Below, in pieces: positions 1 to 6,253 of a stretch of DNA of 10,157 bases. The DNA is from JBIKWN01 sp044376365. GTDB taxonomy: Bacteria; Bdellovibrionota_C; UBA2361; JBIKWN01. The DNA lies in assembly GCA_044376365.1 (NCBI GenBank), contig JBILLA010000080.1, positions 1-10,157 on the forward strand, read 5' to 3'. How positions within the stretch are numbered: position 1 is the first letter of the stretch; each line of letters opens with the position of its first letter. The notes below the pieces were generated by a model that was given only the letters and a program-made list of their open reading frames with translations, ran no database searches and had not been told where the DNA came from. A program made the position numbers and the translations under genes.

Positions 1-564
1 GTTAAAGCAGCGTGCACCGAGTTGTCTTGCTTGCACAACAGTTTCGATCACAAGCCGAGCGTCATTAAAAATTCCATCGCAATACGAGAAGCATCCCATG
101 AGGTCAGTTCGTCCAGCGTGAAATCCGTCATAGCAAAGATCCTTTCTTGGAATCCAGGTGTGGCATCGCTCTTTGAGAGTGACCATAAGGTCATAGAGGT
201 ACAGGCCGATGCCAAGCTTGATGCGGAACCACCAGTCATTTTTTTTCACTGGGATGAGGAAGCGGTCAGGTTTACAGATGTGGCGAGCTTCATCAAAGAG
301 CTGCTCGCGGGCCTTAATACCCTCAAAAACCTGCTGAAAATCAAATGTTTCAAGGTATCGAAGGCCACCGTGCGCCATTTTAGAAGATCGCGATGATGTG
401 CCAGAAGCGTAGTCTTGTTTCTCAAGAAGCAAGCAGTCCGTGCCATTGAGTGCGGCAATACGTGCAAGTGCAGCACCATGAATGCCACCACCGATGATGA
501 GGAGTTTGGTGTGTGGTGACGATGTAAGTGAAGCAGTTTCGGGACGGTGTAAGGTAGTATTCAT
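1..564 (-). CDS. glpD: Aerobic glycerol-3-phosphate dehydrogenase, FAD-dependent (N-terminal part; cut by window edge)
   Basis: Oxidises sn-glycerol 3-phosphate to dihydroxyacetone phosphate at the inner membrane and passes electrons through FAD to quinone. The 188 visible residues are open to the window edge. They show the Rossmann dinucleotide motif GGGIHG (residues 25-30), an acidic ribose-binding residue in LLLEK (Glu48), the family block SGTSSRSSKMAHGGLRYLE (54-72), and YCDGIFNDARLVIE (161-174), the counterpart of the DDARLV signature of GlpD. The family is usually 500-560 residues, so about two thirds lies to the left. The ATG at 564-562 is chosen because it leaves about 20 residues before the Rossmann strand. 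No Shine-Dalgarno site precedes it. A TAAAAT hexamer lies 8 nt upstream of the ATG, and a 16-codon ORF with a good SD ends 11 nt upstream. It is divergent from a GpsA-family gene, so both directions of the glycerol-3-phosphate/DHAP interconversion are side by side. Confidence 0.93.
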   Translation of the reverse strand, partial: MNTTLHRPETASLTSSPHTKLLIIGGGIHGAALARIAALNGTDCLLLEKQDYASGTSSRSSKMAHGGLRYLETFDFQQVFEGIKAREQLFDEARHICKPDRFLIPVKKNDWWFRIKLGIGLYLYDLMVTLKERCHTWIPRKDLCYDGFHAGRTDLMGCFSYCDGIFNDARLVIETVVQARQLGARCFN

Positions 565-575
565 GGGAATGTATT

Positions 576-626
576 TTACGAAAACATGCGGCGATTAGCT
601 AGTAAGCTTAGGTCAAGAAATATCAT
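576..626 (-). other. Possible 16-codon leader ORF upstream of glpD
   Basis: On the minus strand GGAGG (639-635) is followed after 8 nt by an ATG (626-624). A 16-residue ORF, MIFLDLSLLANRRMFS, ends with TAA at 578-576, only 11 nt before the glpD ATG, which itself has no SD. This is directly visible. That it is translated, or that it couples to or controls glpD, is inference. Its stop codon overlaps the TAAAAT hexamer that could serve as a -10 for glpD, so the two interpretations compete. A chance SD plus ATG in an AT-rich intergenic region cannot be excluded. Confidence 0.3.
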
Positions 627-734
627 TTAAGTACCCTCCATCACTTGAGTAGTGGATGAATTTGATGTATTTTTCTGTTCGCTTCTGTAAGGTAGTTCCG
701 GCAGGAAGAACATACGATACGTCTTTATTCAAGT

Positions 735-743
735 TGTTATAAT
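735..743 (+). promoter_or_regulatory. Extended -10 promoter, probably giving a near-leaderless mRNA
   Basis: TG-T-TATAAT at 735-743 is a perfect extended -10 element for a sigma70-type factor. The hexamer 17 bp upstream (CGATAC, 715-720) does not resemble TTGACA, as is usual when a TGN extension is present. Transcription would be expected to start near 749-751, only 5-7 nt before the ATG at 756. With no SD before that ATG, the message would be almost leaderless. The element is seen directly; the transcription start is inferred. Confidence 0.5.
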
Positions 744-755
744 TCTTTTGAATCT

Positions 756-2144
756 ATGTTCCCTGAAGTTTCCTTCCCTGGACTCTACGAAGCCCTTGGC
801 CTAAGAGAGCGCGAAAAGCGCAAAATCGAAATCGCTCGTAATCGACCAGACGCTAATGAAGTTGGCTTTGCTATTCTTGGTGGTGGCAACTTTGGCGTTG
901 GCATGGGTAACGTTCTTTCCAAAAATGTTATTGGACGTCGTGCAACGAATGCAAAGATTGACGTTTACTTTAACCCTCATTTCGATAACGAAGCGCGTCA
1001 TGCGCAAGCGCAAGCAAAAGTTCACCGTTTTAATCAAGATCGCGTTAGTGATGCTGTGAAAGGGGTGAGCATGCATCGGGGCTTACAGGCAACACTAAGC
1101 TTACCAGATGCGATTCGCGGTAAATCACACCTCTTGGTTGCAGTGCCTTCGGCTGCGCTCTCTGGTTTTCTTGATGACTTTGCCGTCATGCTTGCAGAAG
1201 CAATCCAGAAAGGAGACGTACGTCCTGATGTTGCATTAACTTCACTTATTAAGGGACTTCCAGATGTTGATATTGGTCTTGAGGGCACAGTCTTTCCTGC
1301 TGATGTGATTGAAGCACGTCTTAAGCAGGCTGGTGTTCGTGTAGGAGGATCCGATGGTGTGCAGGTGATGTGTTGTCACGGGTTTGGTTATGGAACCAAC
1401 ATTGCTGCTGGTTCACCGTACAGTCTTGCAGTTGGTACAGATGCTCAAGCACCAACACAGTACGCTTATGAGTTATATCGTGCGCTTGTAAAAGCAAAAT
1501 CACTTATCACTGTTGAAGATGGACTGCGTCCTGTCATTGAATTCGGAGCAGTTGCTAAAAACTTTGTTGCTTTCCTTACAAACTTTGTTGTCGGCTATGC
1601 TGGTAAACAACATGGCTCAACCTATCAGGAAGCAAGTATGCACTGCTATGCGAATGGCATTGAAGAAATGCATGCATATTGTTCTAAAGTTTTGGGATAC
1701 GACCATAAGCCGTTGAAAGAGATTGAGCCTCTGAGTCGTGATGCTTTCATGACGACATTTGGTGCCCAGATTAGTCCATCAGCTGATAAACCACAGGTCA
1801 GTAGAAATGCGCACTTTGGCGTTGTATTGCCGAAACATCTCTCTGTTGCTGATGCATTGGCCGAAGTTGAGTCGCAGCGTGGGAGCGAAGTGACGGTTGA
1901 AGGGCTCTCTATCGTTCCTGGGCTCTATGCTAATTTAAGCAGAAAAGGGCTCACCAATGAGTTTCCTTTGATTACGTTATTCTTTCATAGCCTTGCGCTT
2001 CGCCAGCGTGAGATGTTGCAGAAGAACCCTGAATTTCAAAAGTTGAATGACGATATGCTCAAAGAGCTTATTGAGAATATTGATATGCGGCTCTATCAAG
2101 CTGCGATCAGCGGTGAGCGCATTACAACGCTTCGTATGCTCTAA
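756..2144 (+). CDS. gpsA: GpsA-family NAD(P)-dependent glycerol-3-phosphate dehydrogenase, long divergent form
   Basis: Probably interconverts dihydroxyacetone phosphate and sn-glycerol 3-phosphate in the cytosol with NAD(P)H, supplying the backbone for phospholipids. The family landmarks occur in order: a Rossmann glycine motif GGGNFG (residues 42-47), VPSAALSGFL (130-139, like the VPSHAL block), SLIKGL (163-168, candidate catalytic Lys166), GTNIAAGSP (213-221, where GPSFA-type sequence usually sits), IEFGAVAKNFVAF (261-273, candidate second Lys268), SRNAHFG (349-355, like SRNxRFG) and VEGL (381-384). At 462 residues it is over 100 longer than the usual 330-340. The extra length is an N-terminal stretch of about 36 residues, a longer insert between the Rossmann motif and VPSAAL, and a helical tail. 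The start is the first ATG after a perfect extended -10. The gene is divergent from glpD and converges on the TonB-family gene with a 10-bp gap. A related dehydrogenase with another substrate is possible. Confidence 0.72.
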   Translation: MFPEVSFPGLYEALGLREREKRKIEIARNRPDANEVGFAILGGGNFGVGMGNVLSKNVIGRRATNAKIDVYFNPHFDNEARHAQAQAKVHRFNQDRVSDAVKGVSMHRGLQATLSLPDAIRGKSHLLVAVPSAALSGFLDDFAVMLAEAIQKGDVRPDVALTSLIKGLPDVDIGLEGTVFPADVIEARLKQAGVRVGGSDGVQVMCCHGFGYGTNIAAGSPYSLAVGTDAQAPTQYAYELYRALVKAKSLITVEDGLRPVIEFGAVAKNFVAFLTNFVVGYAGKQHGSTYQEASMHCYANGIEEMHAYCSKVLGYDHKPLKEIEPLSRDAFMTTFGAQISPSADKPQVSRNAHFGVVLPKHLSVADALAEVESQRGSEVTVEGLSIVPGLYANLSRKGLTNEFPLITLFFHSLALRQREMLQKNPEFQKLNDDMLKELIENIDMRLYQAAISGERITTLRML

Positions 2145-2154
2145 GTAGACGCTT

Positions 2155-3198
2155 CTATTCAAGCCCTGTCGAAAGCAGTAGCCATCTCCGCTCAGTCGGT
2201 ATGCCGCTACGCCCAGCGCCGATCTCGCTCCAACTTTTTGCTTTGAAAATAAACTTGATGGTGCCGTCACTTGCACGTGCAGCTGCTGGTGGATTTGGAT
2301 CTTTGGTTCCAGCACGCGCAGCACTCATAATAATACTGTCAAAGCGACTTGAAGAGGATGAATCATCAAGGGTCACTTTCAAGAGCTCGCCCTTATCAGA
2401 CATTGTGGCGATCACAGTCGTAAAATCTGAAATTGCGTTAATATCACTGCGCGATAAATTCTCCCACCCGAGAGATCGAATCTGTGAAAAGACTTGAATC
2501 GCAACGCGCCGCACAAATACTGCAAACTGATTCGCTTTCGCATTAAGCAGTGTTAAGTCTCCATCAGGCAGATTCGGTAGGTAATCAGCACTGCCTGCAT
2601 CACTCATAAACTGTGCCCCCGATCCAAGCGGGCGTGAGAATGCTTGGTAGTTACTAGGAAGCATCTGCTTCGATGGCGCAACTTTGCGCTGTGGACTGGT
2701 TTGGCTAAAGTTTGATAAGAGCGACTTTGAATCAAGGGTGAGATCGCTCAGAGAAATATCTTTTTTGGGTCCTGCTTTTTGCGGTTGAGGTGCCTCATTT
2801 TTAAGTGGCTTTTGTTGTTGCTCGTTGGGGACTGCTGGTTTTTGTGGTTGAGCAGGTTGAGGTTTTTGCGCAGCGCTGCTTGGCGCAGAGAGCGGTGAGC
2901 CTCTTTTAATCTGCTCTTTGACGACAGATACATCTTCATCCGAGAGGCGGTTGGTCTCTTGTGGTGGCGCTTGGAGCTCGGGCTCTGGTTTGGGTGCTGT
3001 AACGATCTGCTGCTTTTCCAGTCTTCGCAGTGCTTGCTCGGGCACGACAGAGACTTCGATGATTTCCTGATTGATTCGGGCTGGTTGAAGGGCGCTTTGG
3101 TGCATTAAGAAAAAGAGGACTGCATGCACCAAAAGCGACACGATAACCGCCAGGGGCATGCTAAAATCGCTCTCATGTTGGGCTGGGGTCGGGTACAT
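2155..3198 (-). CDS. TonB-family energy transducer / TolA-like protein
   Basis: A 347-residue protein with the TonB/TolA layout. It has a short cytoplasmic N-terminus and one membrane anchor (about residues 14-33, SMPLAVIVSLLVHAVLFFLM). A long Pro/Gln/Lys-rich linker of the kind that spans the periplasm follows (about 50-145). The C-terminal domain (about 215-322) contains SDKGELLKVTLDDSSSSSRFD and AARAGTKDPNPPAAA, matching the dG.v..v.l..SSG...lD..a..A.....PpP pattern of TonB C-terminal domains. TonB proteins pass proton-motive force from ExbB/ExbD to outer-membrane transporters. The ATG at 3198 is preferred to the one at 3243 because AGGAG (3215-3211) lies 12 nt before it and the anchor then sits close to the N-terminus; the earlier start would run into the divergent tatA leader. 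No exbB/exbD, tolQ/R/B or pal lies in the window, so its partners are unknown. The promoter-proximal DNA is shared with tatA. Confidence 0.78.
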   Translation of the reverse strand: MYPTPAQHESDFSMPLAVIVSLLVHAVLFFLMHQSALQPARINQEIIEVSVVPEQALRRLEKQQIVTAPKPEPELQAPPQETNRLSDEDVSVVKEQIKRGSPLSAPSSAAQKPQPAQPQKPAVPNEQQQKPLKNEAPQPQKAGPKKDISLSDLTLDSKSLLSNFSQTSPQRKVAPSKQMLPSNYQAFSRPLGSGAQFMSDAGSADYLPNLPDGDLTLLNAKANQFAVFVRRVAIQVFSQIRSLGWENLSRSDINAISDFTTVIATMSDKGELLKVTLDDSSSSSRFDSIIMSAARAGTKDPNPPAAARASDGTIKFIFKAKSWSEIGAGRSGIPTERRWLLLSTGLE

Positions 3199-3215
3199 TG
3201 CTGCTTCTCTGCTCC

Positions 3216-3240
3216 TGTTATACACTTTCTTTGTTAGGAG
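3216..3240 (+). promoter_or_regulatory. Extended -10 and SD for tatA, inside a 53-bp divergent intergenic region
   Basis: TG-T-TATACA at 3216-3224 is an extended -10-like element, with ATTGCT (3197-3202) 16 bp upstream as a weak -35. A start near 3231 would give a short leader carrying AGGAG (3236-3240), 11 nt before the tatA ATG. On the other strand TATAAC (3222-3217) overlaps it, but it lies almost on top of the SD of the TonB-family gene, so it is unlikely to drive that gene. The TonB-family promoter is probably inside tatA or is not visible. Confidence 0.38.
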
Positions 3241-3251
3241 CACCTCATCTT

Positions 3252-3452
3252 ATGTTCGGATTAAACCCAGTAGAACTTCTCATTATCGGCTCGATTATCG
3301 TTCTTCTTTTCGGTACGAAAAAGCTACCCGAACTTGGCTCTGGATTAGGGCAGGCAATCAATAACTTCAAAAAGAGCTTTAGTGAAGCTCAAGCTATTGA
3401 TGTTACTCCAAAGAAAGAAGAGGACAAAAAAGACGAAGCTACAAAAGCTTAG
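3252..3452 (+). CDS. tatA: Sec-independent (twin-arginine) translocase subunit TatA
   Basis: A 66-residue TatA/TatE-type subunit that forms the multimeric channel component for exporting folded proteins with twin-arginine signals. It shows the canonical layout: a short periplasmic N-terminus, one membrane helix (NPVELLIIGSIIVLLFG, residues 5-21), the hinge FGTKKLPELGSGLG (20-33), an amphipathic helix ending in FKKSF, and a charged KKEEDKKDE tail. The Phe-Gly pair and KLPELG are diagnostic for the family. The start at 3252 is preferred to an upstream in-frame ATG at 3198 because the latter would add 18 non-homologous residues and overlap the TonB-family start codon; AGGAG at 3236-3240 supports 3252. 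tatB and tatC are not adjacent. The TAG stop (3450-3452) overlaps the TAA stop (3451-3449) of the converging gene. Confidence 0.95.
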   Translation: MFGLNPVELLIIGSIIVLLFGTKKLPELGSGLGQAINNFKKSFSEAQAIDVTPKKEEDKKDEATKA

Positions 3453-4489
3453 CGCTTTGTCGCTGAGAATACGCGCGCAGTAAAAAACTTAGGAGCTCCG
3501 TTCTTTGACGGCGCTTCTAAAACAATTGCTGTAAACGGCGCTTCCTGACCTGCTTTAATTGAGAAGCTTCGAGCCGAGCTTGTGAGCTGTAAATCAAGTA
3601 TCATTTCGGGGGTCAGCGATTGTATGCGTGACTTACCAATATTAGAAGAGATAAGCGTTTTGTTCGTACCGACTTGCTTGCTGGCTTTATCATAGACCGC
3701 TGCTTCGACAGTAATATCACGAAGGGTATCAGCAGACTTATTAACGGCAGTACCGGTAATTTGTGTCACCATCTCTCCTGAGTCGAGGGCGATACGCTTG
3801 ACCTTTGTATTCTTCACAAAAATATCACGTGGACCAATCGTTGTTTTTTCTGCAGCGATAAGATTTGCAGCAGAAGCAATAATTGTTGGAGCAGTTGAAC
3901 TTAAGATTGCAACGCAGAGGGCAAAGCAGAGGAATACTGCACATGGAGCAAGAAGATAGACGAGCGACTTATGTTTTGCTGGTACCTTGATGCGTTGGAT
4001 AAAGCTTGGTGCAGTGGCTGCAAGTGGATCGTGCAGAATAGCTTGCTCTCTAACAAGAGACCCATAGCCCATTGGTTCATCATCAAACTTTGCTACTGAT
4101 ATCTCTGACTGTTCATTGTCGCCAGATCCTGTGTCAAAGCGGGCAAATATTTTTTCATCATCTTCATCGAATGAGAAATCGAACGCATCGGCAGCAAGTG
4201 GCTCGTCAAAGGTAAGTGATGTTTGAGCTAGAGGCGGCGGCGGTGGAGGAGGCGGTGGTAGATCTTCAAAGAGTGGCTCTTCATGCAAGGGGGTCACCTC
4301 CTGCTTTAGTTCTATCTCTTGTGAAAAGATTGAATCGCAGCGAGAGCAGTGAAATTTTGGGGTGCTTGAACCACTGACAGCCTCTGATGAGAGGGCAAAC
4401 TTTGTGCTGCACGAGGGGCACTGAATAATGAGTGGTTTAGGCGTTGTAGCGCTTGTGGGGAAGTTGAATTTGGCAGCAGGGGTAGCCAT
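3449..4489 (-). CDS. Zinc-ribbon (MJ0042-type) single-pass membrane protein with DUF3426-like C-terminus
   Basis: A 346-residue protein of unknown function. The N-terminus carries a zinc ribbon with CPSC (Cys24, Cys27) and CSRC (Cys48, Cys51), preceded by LIIQ and followed by IFSQE, the typical MJ0042/zinc-ribbon_5 form. Next comes an acidic low-complexity segment (about 60-155) containing nine consecutive prolines (78-86). A single transmembrane segment (about 176-199, YLLAPCAVFLCFALCVAILSS) follows. The C-terminal domain (about 220-346) has ITGTAVNKSADTLRDITVEAAVYD, resembling DUF3426 with its G.v.N.s......i.v.a.l.d pattern. By topology the zinc ribbon should be cytoplasmic and the C-domain periplasmic. 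The ATG at 4489 lies just before the ribbon; no SD is evident. It converges on tatA with stop codons overlapping and is divergent from the methyltransferase gene. Confidence 0.72.
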   Translation of the reverse strand: MATPAAKFNFPTSATTPKPLIIQCPSCSTKFALSSEAVSGSSTPKFHCSRCDSIFSQEIELKQEVTPLHEEPLFEDLPPPPPPPPPLAQTSLTFDEPLAADAFDFSFDEDDEKIFARFDTGSGDNEQSEISVAKFDDEPMGYGSLVREQAILHDPLAATAPSFIQRIKVPAKHKSLVYLLAPCAVFLCFALCVAILSSTAPTIIASAANLIAAEKTTIGPRDIFVKNTKVKRIALDSGEMVTQITGTAVNKSADTLRDITVEAAVYDKASKQVGTNKTLISSNIGKSRIQSLTPEMILDLQLTSSARSFSIKAGQEAPFTAIVLEAPSKNGAPKFFTARVFSATKR

Positions 4490-4515
4490 GGTGGTGTACG
4501 TCTATTTTTTCTTTT

Positions 4516-4554
4516 GAGGTTTAGATGCAAAAAACCTCTGTTTTGATATCCTAA
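4516..4554 (+). other. Hairpin and possible 9-codon leader ORF before the methyltransferase gene
   Basis: GAGGTTT (4516-4522) and AAACCTC (4532-4538) form a perfect 7-bp inverted repeat with a 9-nt loop. The GAGG in its left arm is also a usable SD for an ATG 5 nt later (4525-4527), which opens a 9-residue ORF, MQKTSVLIS, ending with TAA at 4552-4554. Folding would hide that SD. The downstream methyltransferase ATG has no SD. The elements are visible; any regulatory role is inference and chance is a real possibility. Confidence 0.25.
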
Positions 4555-4595
4555 GATCTTTGTACTGCAATACCGCACTGTTAAAAAGCCTAAAA

Positions 4596-5399
4596 ATGAG
4601 GCAGAGAGATAAAAACTTTAAACGCCCGCACGGTACCAAGCCCCAGGTTAGTGCTCGTGCTCAGACTGCTTTTGTTGGTGGAAGGAATGCAGTGCGCCAG
4701 CTCATCCTGAATGCTTCAGGCCGTATTATCGCTGTGAAGGTTTCTGATAAGGCAGCAGATATGGATAAAACGGGCAGGGATTTATTGGGAATCCTTGATG
4801 CCAAAAAGATTCAGGTGCAGATGGTGCGCTTTGATGAGCTGTCAAAGTTGGCACGGCACCACCAGGGATTTGTTGCTGAAGTGATTCCAAATGCACCCCT
4901 CGATTTGGGGCAACTTGAAGAGCTTGCCTTCGCGGCTGATGATGCGGTGATTCTGGCACTTGATGGAGTGCAAGACCCCCAGAACCTTGGCTCGATTCTT
5001 CGTGCGGCTGATTCATTTGGCGCAGCGTGTACGGTTTGGTCGAAAAATCGTAGTGCCCCAATTACCGATGCCGTTAATACTGTGAGTGCTGGTGCACTGC
5101 AGTTTGCGCCTCATGCAGTTGTTTCAAATTTACGTGACGCCCTGTTGCGGCTTCGGAAAGCAGGCTTTCAGATCGTTGCTACTATGATCTCGGATACTGC
5201 CGTAGATGCATACCAGCATACGTTTGACCGTAAAACGGTCATTGTCCTTGGTGGGGAATCCGATGGGGTCCAGCAGCTTATTGCCAAGGAAGCTGATGCG
5301 CAGCTCTATCTTAGTCAATATGGCGTGGTAGACTCTCTGAATGTGGGCCAGGCGGCCGCTGTTTTCCTCAGCATGTACCGCATGCAGAGAGGTGGATAG
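4596..5399 (+). CDS. rlmB: TrmH/SpoU-family 2'-O-ribose methyltransferase, RlmB-like
   Basis: Probably methylates a ribose 2'-OH in 23S rRNA (Gm2251 in E. coli numbering for RlmB) using S-adenosylmethionine. The 267-residue protein has a basic N-terminus, a substrate-binding domain beginning FVGGRNAVRQLI (about 26-95), then the SPOUT knot. Motif 1 is DGVQDPQNLGSILRAAD (123-139) with the conserved Asn130 and Arg136. Motif 2 is VIVLGGESDGV (215-225), keeping Glu221. Motif 3 is SLNVGQAAAVFL (247-258). Motifs 2 and 3 depart slightly from the common GNEGxG and SLNVSVAA. I chose the ATG at 4596 rather than a TTG at 4560, because the TTG adds 12 residues of no family resemblance. It is the first gene of the cluster with scpA, scpB and the pseudouridine synthase. 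TrmH-type tRNA methylation cannot be ruled out, but domain order and length favour RlmB. Confidence 0.85.
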   Translation: MRQRDKNFKRPHGTKPQVSARAQTAFVGGRNAVRQLILNASGRIIAVKVSDKAADMDKTGRDLLGILDAKKIQVQMVRFDELSKLARHHQGFVAEVIPNAPLDLGQLEELAFAADDAVILALDGVQDPQNLGSILRAADSFGAACTVWSKNRSAPITDAVNTVSAGALQFAPHAVVSNLRDALLRLRKAGFQIVATMISDTAVDAYQHTFDRKTVIVLGGESDGVQQLIAKEADAQLYLSQYGVVDSLNVGQAAAVFLSMYRMQRGG

Positions 5400-5431
5400 A
5401 CAAAACCGATTACTTCAAGTAGTTTAAAGCA

Positions 5432-6253
5432 GTGAGTGTCACCCCAGAATCAACCAGTCATTTCTTTGAAGTTCGATTAGACAGCTTTGATGGTCCAATC
5501 GATCTTCTCCTCCACCTTGTCAAAAAGAACGAGCTGCCTATTGAAAAGCTCTCGCTCTATCAAATTACGTCACAGTACTTTGAATGCCTTGAGCGCATGC
5601 GACACCTCGATCTTGAAATAGCAGGTGAGTACTTGGTGATTGCATCAACGCTTCTTTCTATCAAAGCAAGCATTTTGCTGAATGAACCAGTTGAGCTGGT
5701 GGTAGATGAAGATGGTGTTATGGTCGATCCACATCAGGTGTTGCTGCAGCGTATCCGCGAAGCTGCCATTTATAAAGATGGTGCGATGCAACTTGGTGAC
5801 CGCAACATCCTTGGGTTAGATGTTTTTGAAAACAAAGTGCTCTTTGATGGGATAACACCACTTCCTGCAGAGCTGAAAAATCACGAGCCGCTGCTGCTTG
5901 CAAAAGCATTTAAGAAAGTGCTCGAGAAAAATAAGACACAAGGCCCACTCTTTACTATTACAGTTGATTCAGTCTCTATCGTCGATCGCATGATGAGTAT
6001 TGTTGATATGCTCTCTGCTATTAAAGAGCCTGTGTCGTTTGAGCGTATCGTCACTGATAAAACGAACCGTGGATCGGTTATCTCTGGTTTCCTAGCACTA
6101 CTCGAGTTAGCAAAGCGCGGTATTATTTACGTCGCACAGTCTGAAGTGTTCCATGATATTGAGATTGGCCTTGTTGGAACTCAGCGTGAACAGGGAACAG
6201 TGCCTGTAGAAGTTTTTGAATCTGAATTTGATGAGAAAATCCAAAATGGATGA
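5432..6253 (+). CDS. scpA: Segregation and condensation protein A (kleisin of SMC-ScpAB)
   Basis: Kleisin subunit that bridges the SMC heads and, with ScpB, forms the bacterial condensin that compacts and segregates chromosomes. The 273-residue protein has the signature FDGPIDLLLHLV (residues 19-30) and PIEKLSLYQITSQYFE (36-51) in the N-terminal SMC-neck-binding helices. AGEYLVIASTLLSIKASILL (64-83) follows. A C-terminal winged-helix segment (about 200-262, including DMLSAIKEPVSFERIV and GFLALLELAKRGII) binds the SMC cap. Length is normal. The start is GTG at 5432, the only sensible one before FFEVRLDSFDG; no clear SD is seen. The gene starts 32 nt after the methyltransferase stop and overlaps scpB by 8 nt. 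Confidence 0.95.
   Translation: MSVTPESTSHFFEVRLDSFDGPIDLLLHLVKKNELPIEKLSLYQITSQYFECLERMRHLDLEIAGEYLVIASTLLSIKASILLNEPVELVVDEDGVMVDPHQVLLQRIREAAIYKDGAMQLGDRNILGLDVFENKVLFDGITPLPAELKNHEPLLLAKAFKKVLEKNKTQGPLFTITVDSVSIVDRMMSIVDMLSAIKEPVSFERIVTDKTNRGSVISGFLALLELAKRGIIYVAQSEVFHDIEIGLVGTQREQGTVPVEVFESEFDEKIQNG

Larger units (their letters stand above)
565..755. promoter_or_regulatory. Divergent glpD / gpsA-like regulatory region
   Basis: These 191 bp separate two divergent genes that act on the same metabolite, so they must hold promoters for both. On the plus side there is a perfect TATAAT at 738-743. On the minus side there is TAAAAT at 578-573, with a poor -35 (TAGCTA at 601-596, 17-bp spacing) and the small SD-led ORF listed separately. 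I did not find a clear inverted repeat resembling a GlpR-type operator. Confidence 0.55.

Noticed and set aside
246..491. Minus-strand ORF of 81 residues at the left edge
   Set aside because: It lies in another frame of glpD, whose own frame runs unbroken from 564 to the window edge with clear family motifs.
2144..2159. Bidirectional terminator between the gpsA-like and TonB-family genes
   Set aside because: AGTAGA/TCTATT with a CGCT loop gives six weak pairs including a G-T, overlaps both stop codons and lacks a T-run; too weak to call.
3199..3243. Longer N-terminus for the TonB-family protein (ATG at 3243)
   Set aside because: It would overlap the SD of tatA, add 15 basic residues without family support, and ignore the AGGAG properly placed before the ATG at 3198.
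3198..3251. Longer N-terminus for TatA (ATG at 3198)
   Set aside because: TatA proteins begin a few residues before the membrane helix; the extension is unrelated sequence and the SD at 3236-3240 fits the ATG at 3252.
4560..4595. TTG start for the methyltransferase
   Set aside because: The added 12 residues have no family resemblance and the ATG at 4596 gives a normal RlmB length.
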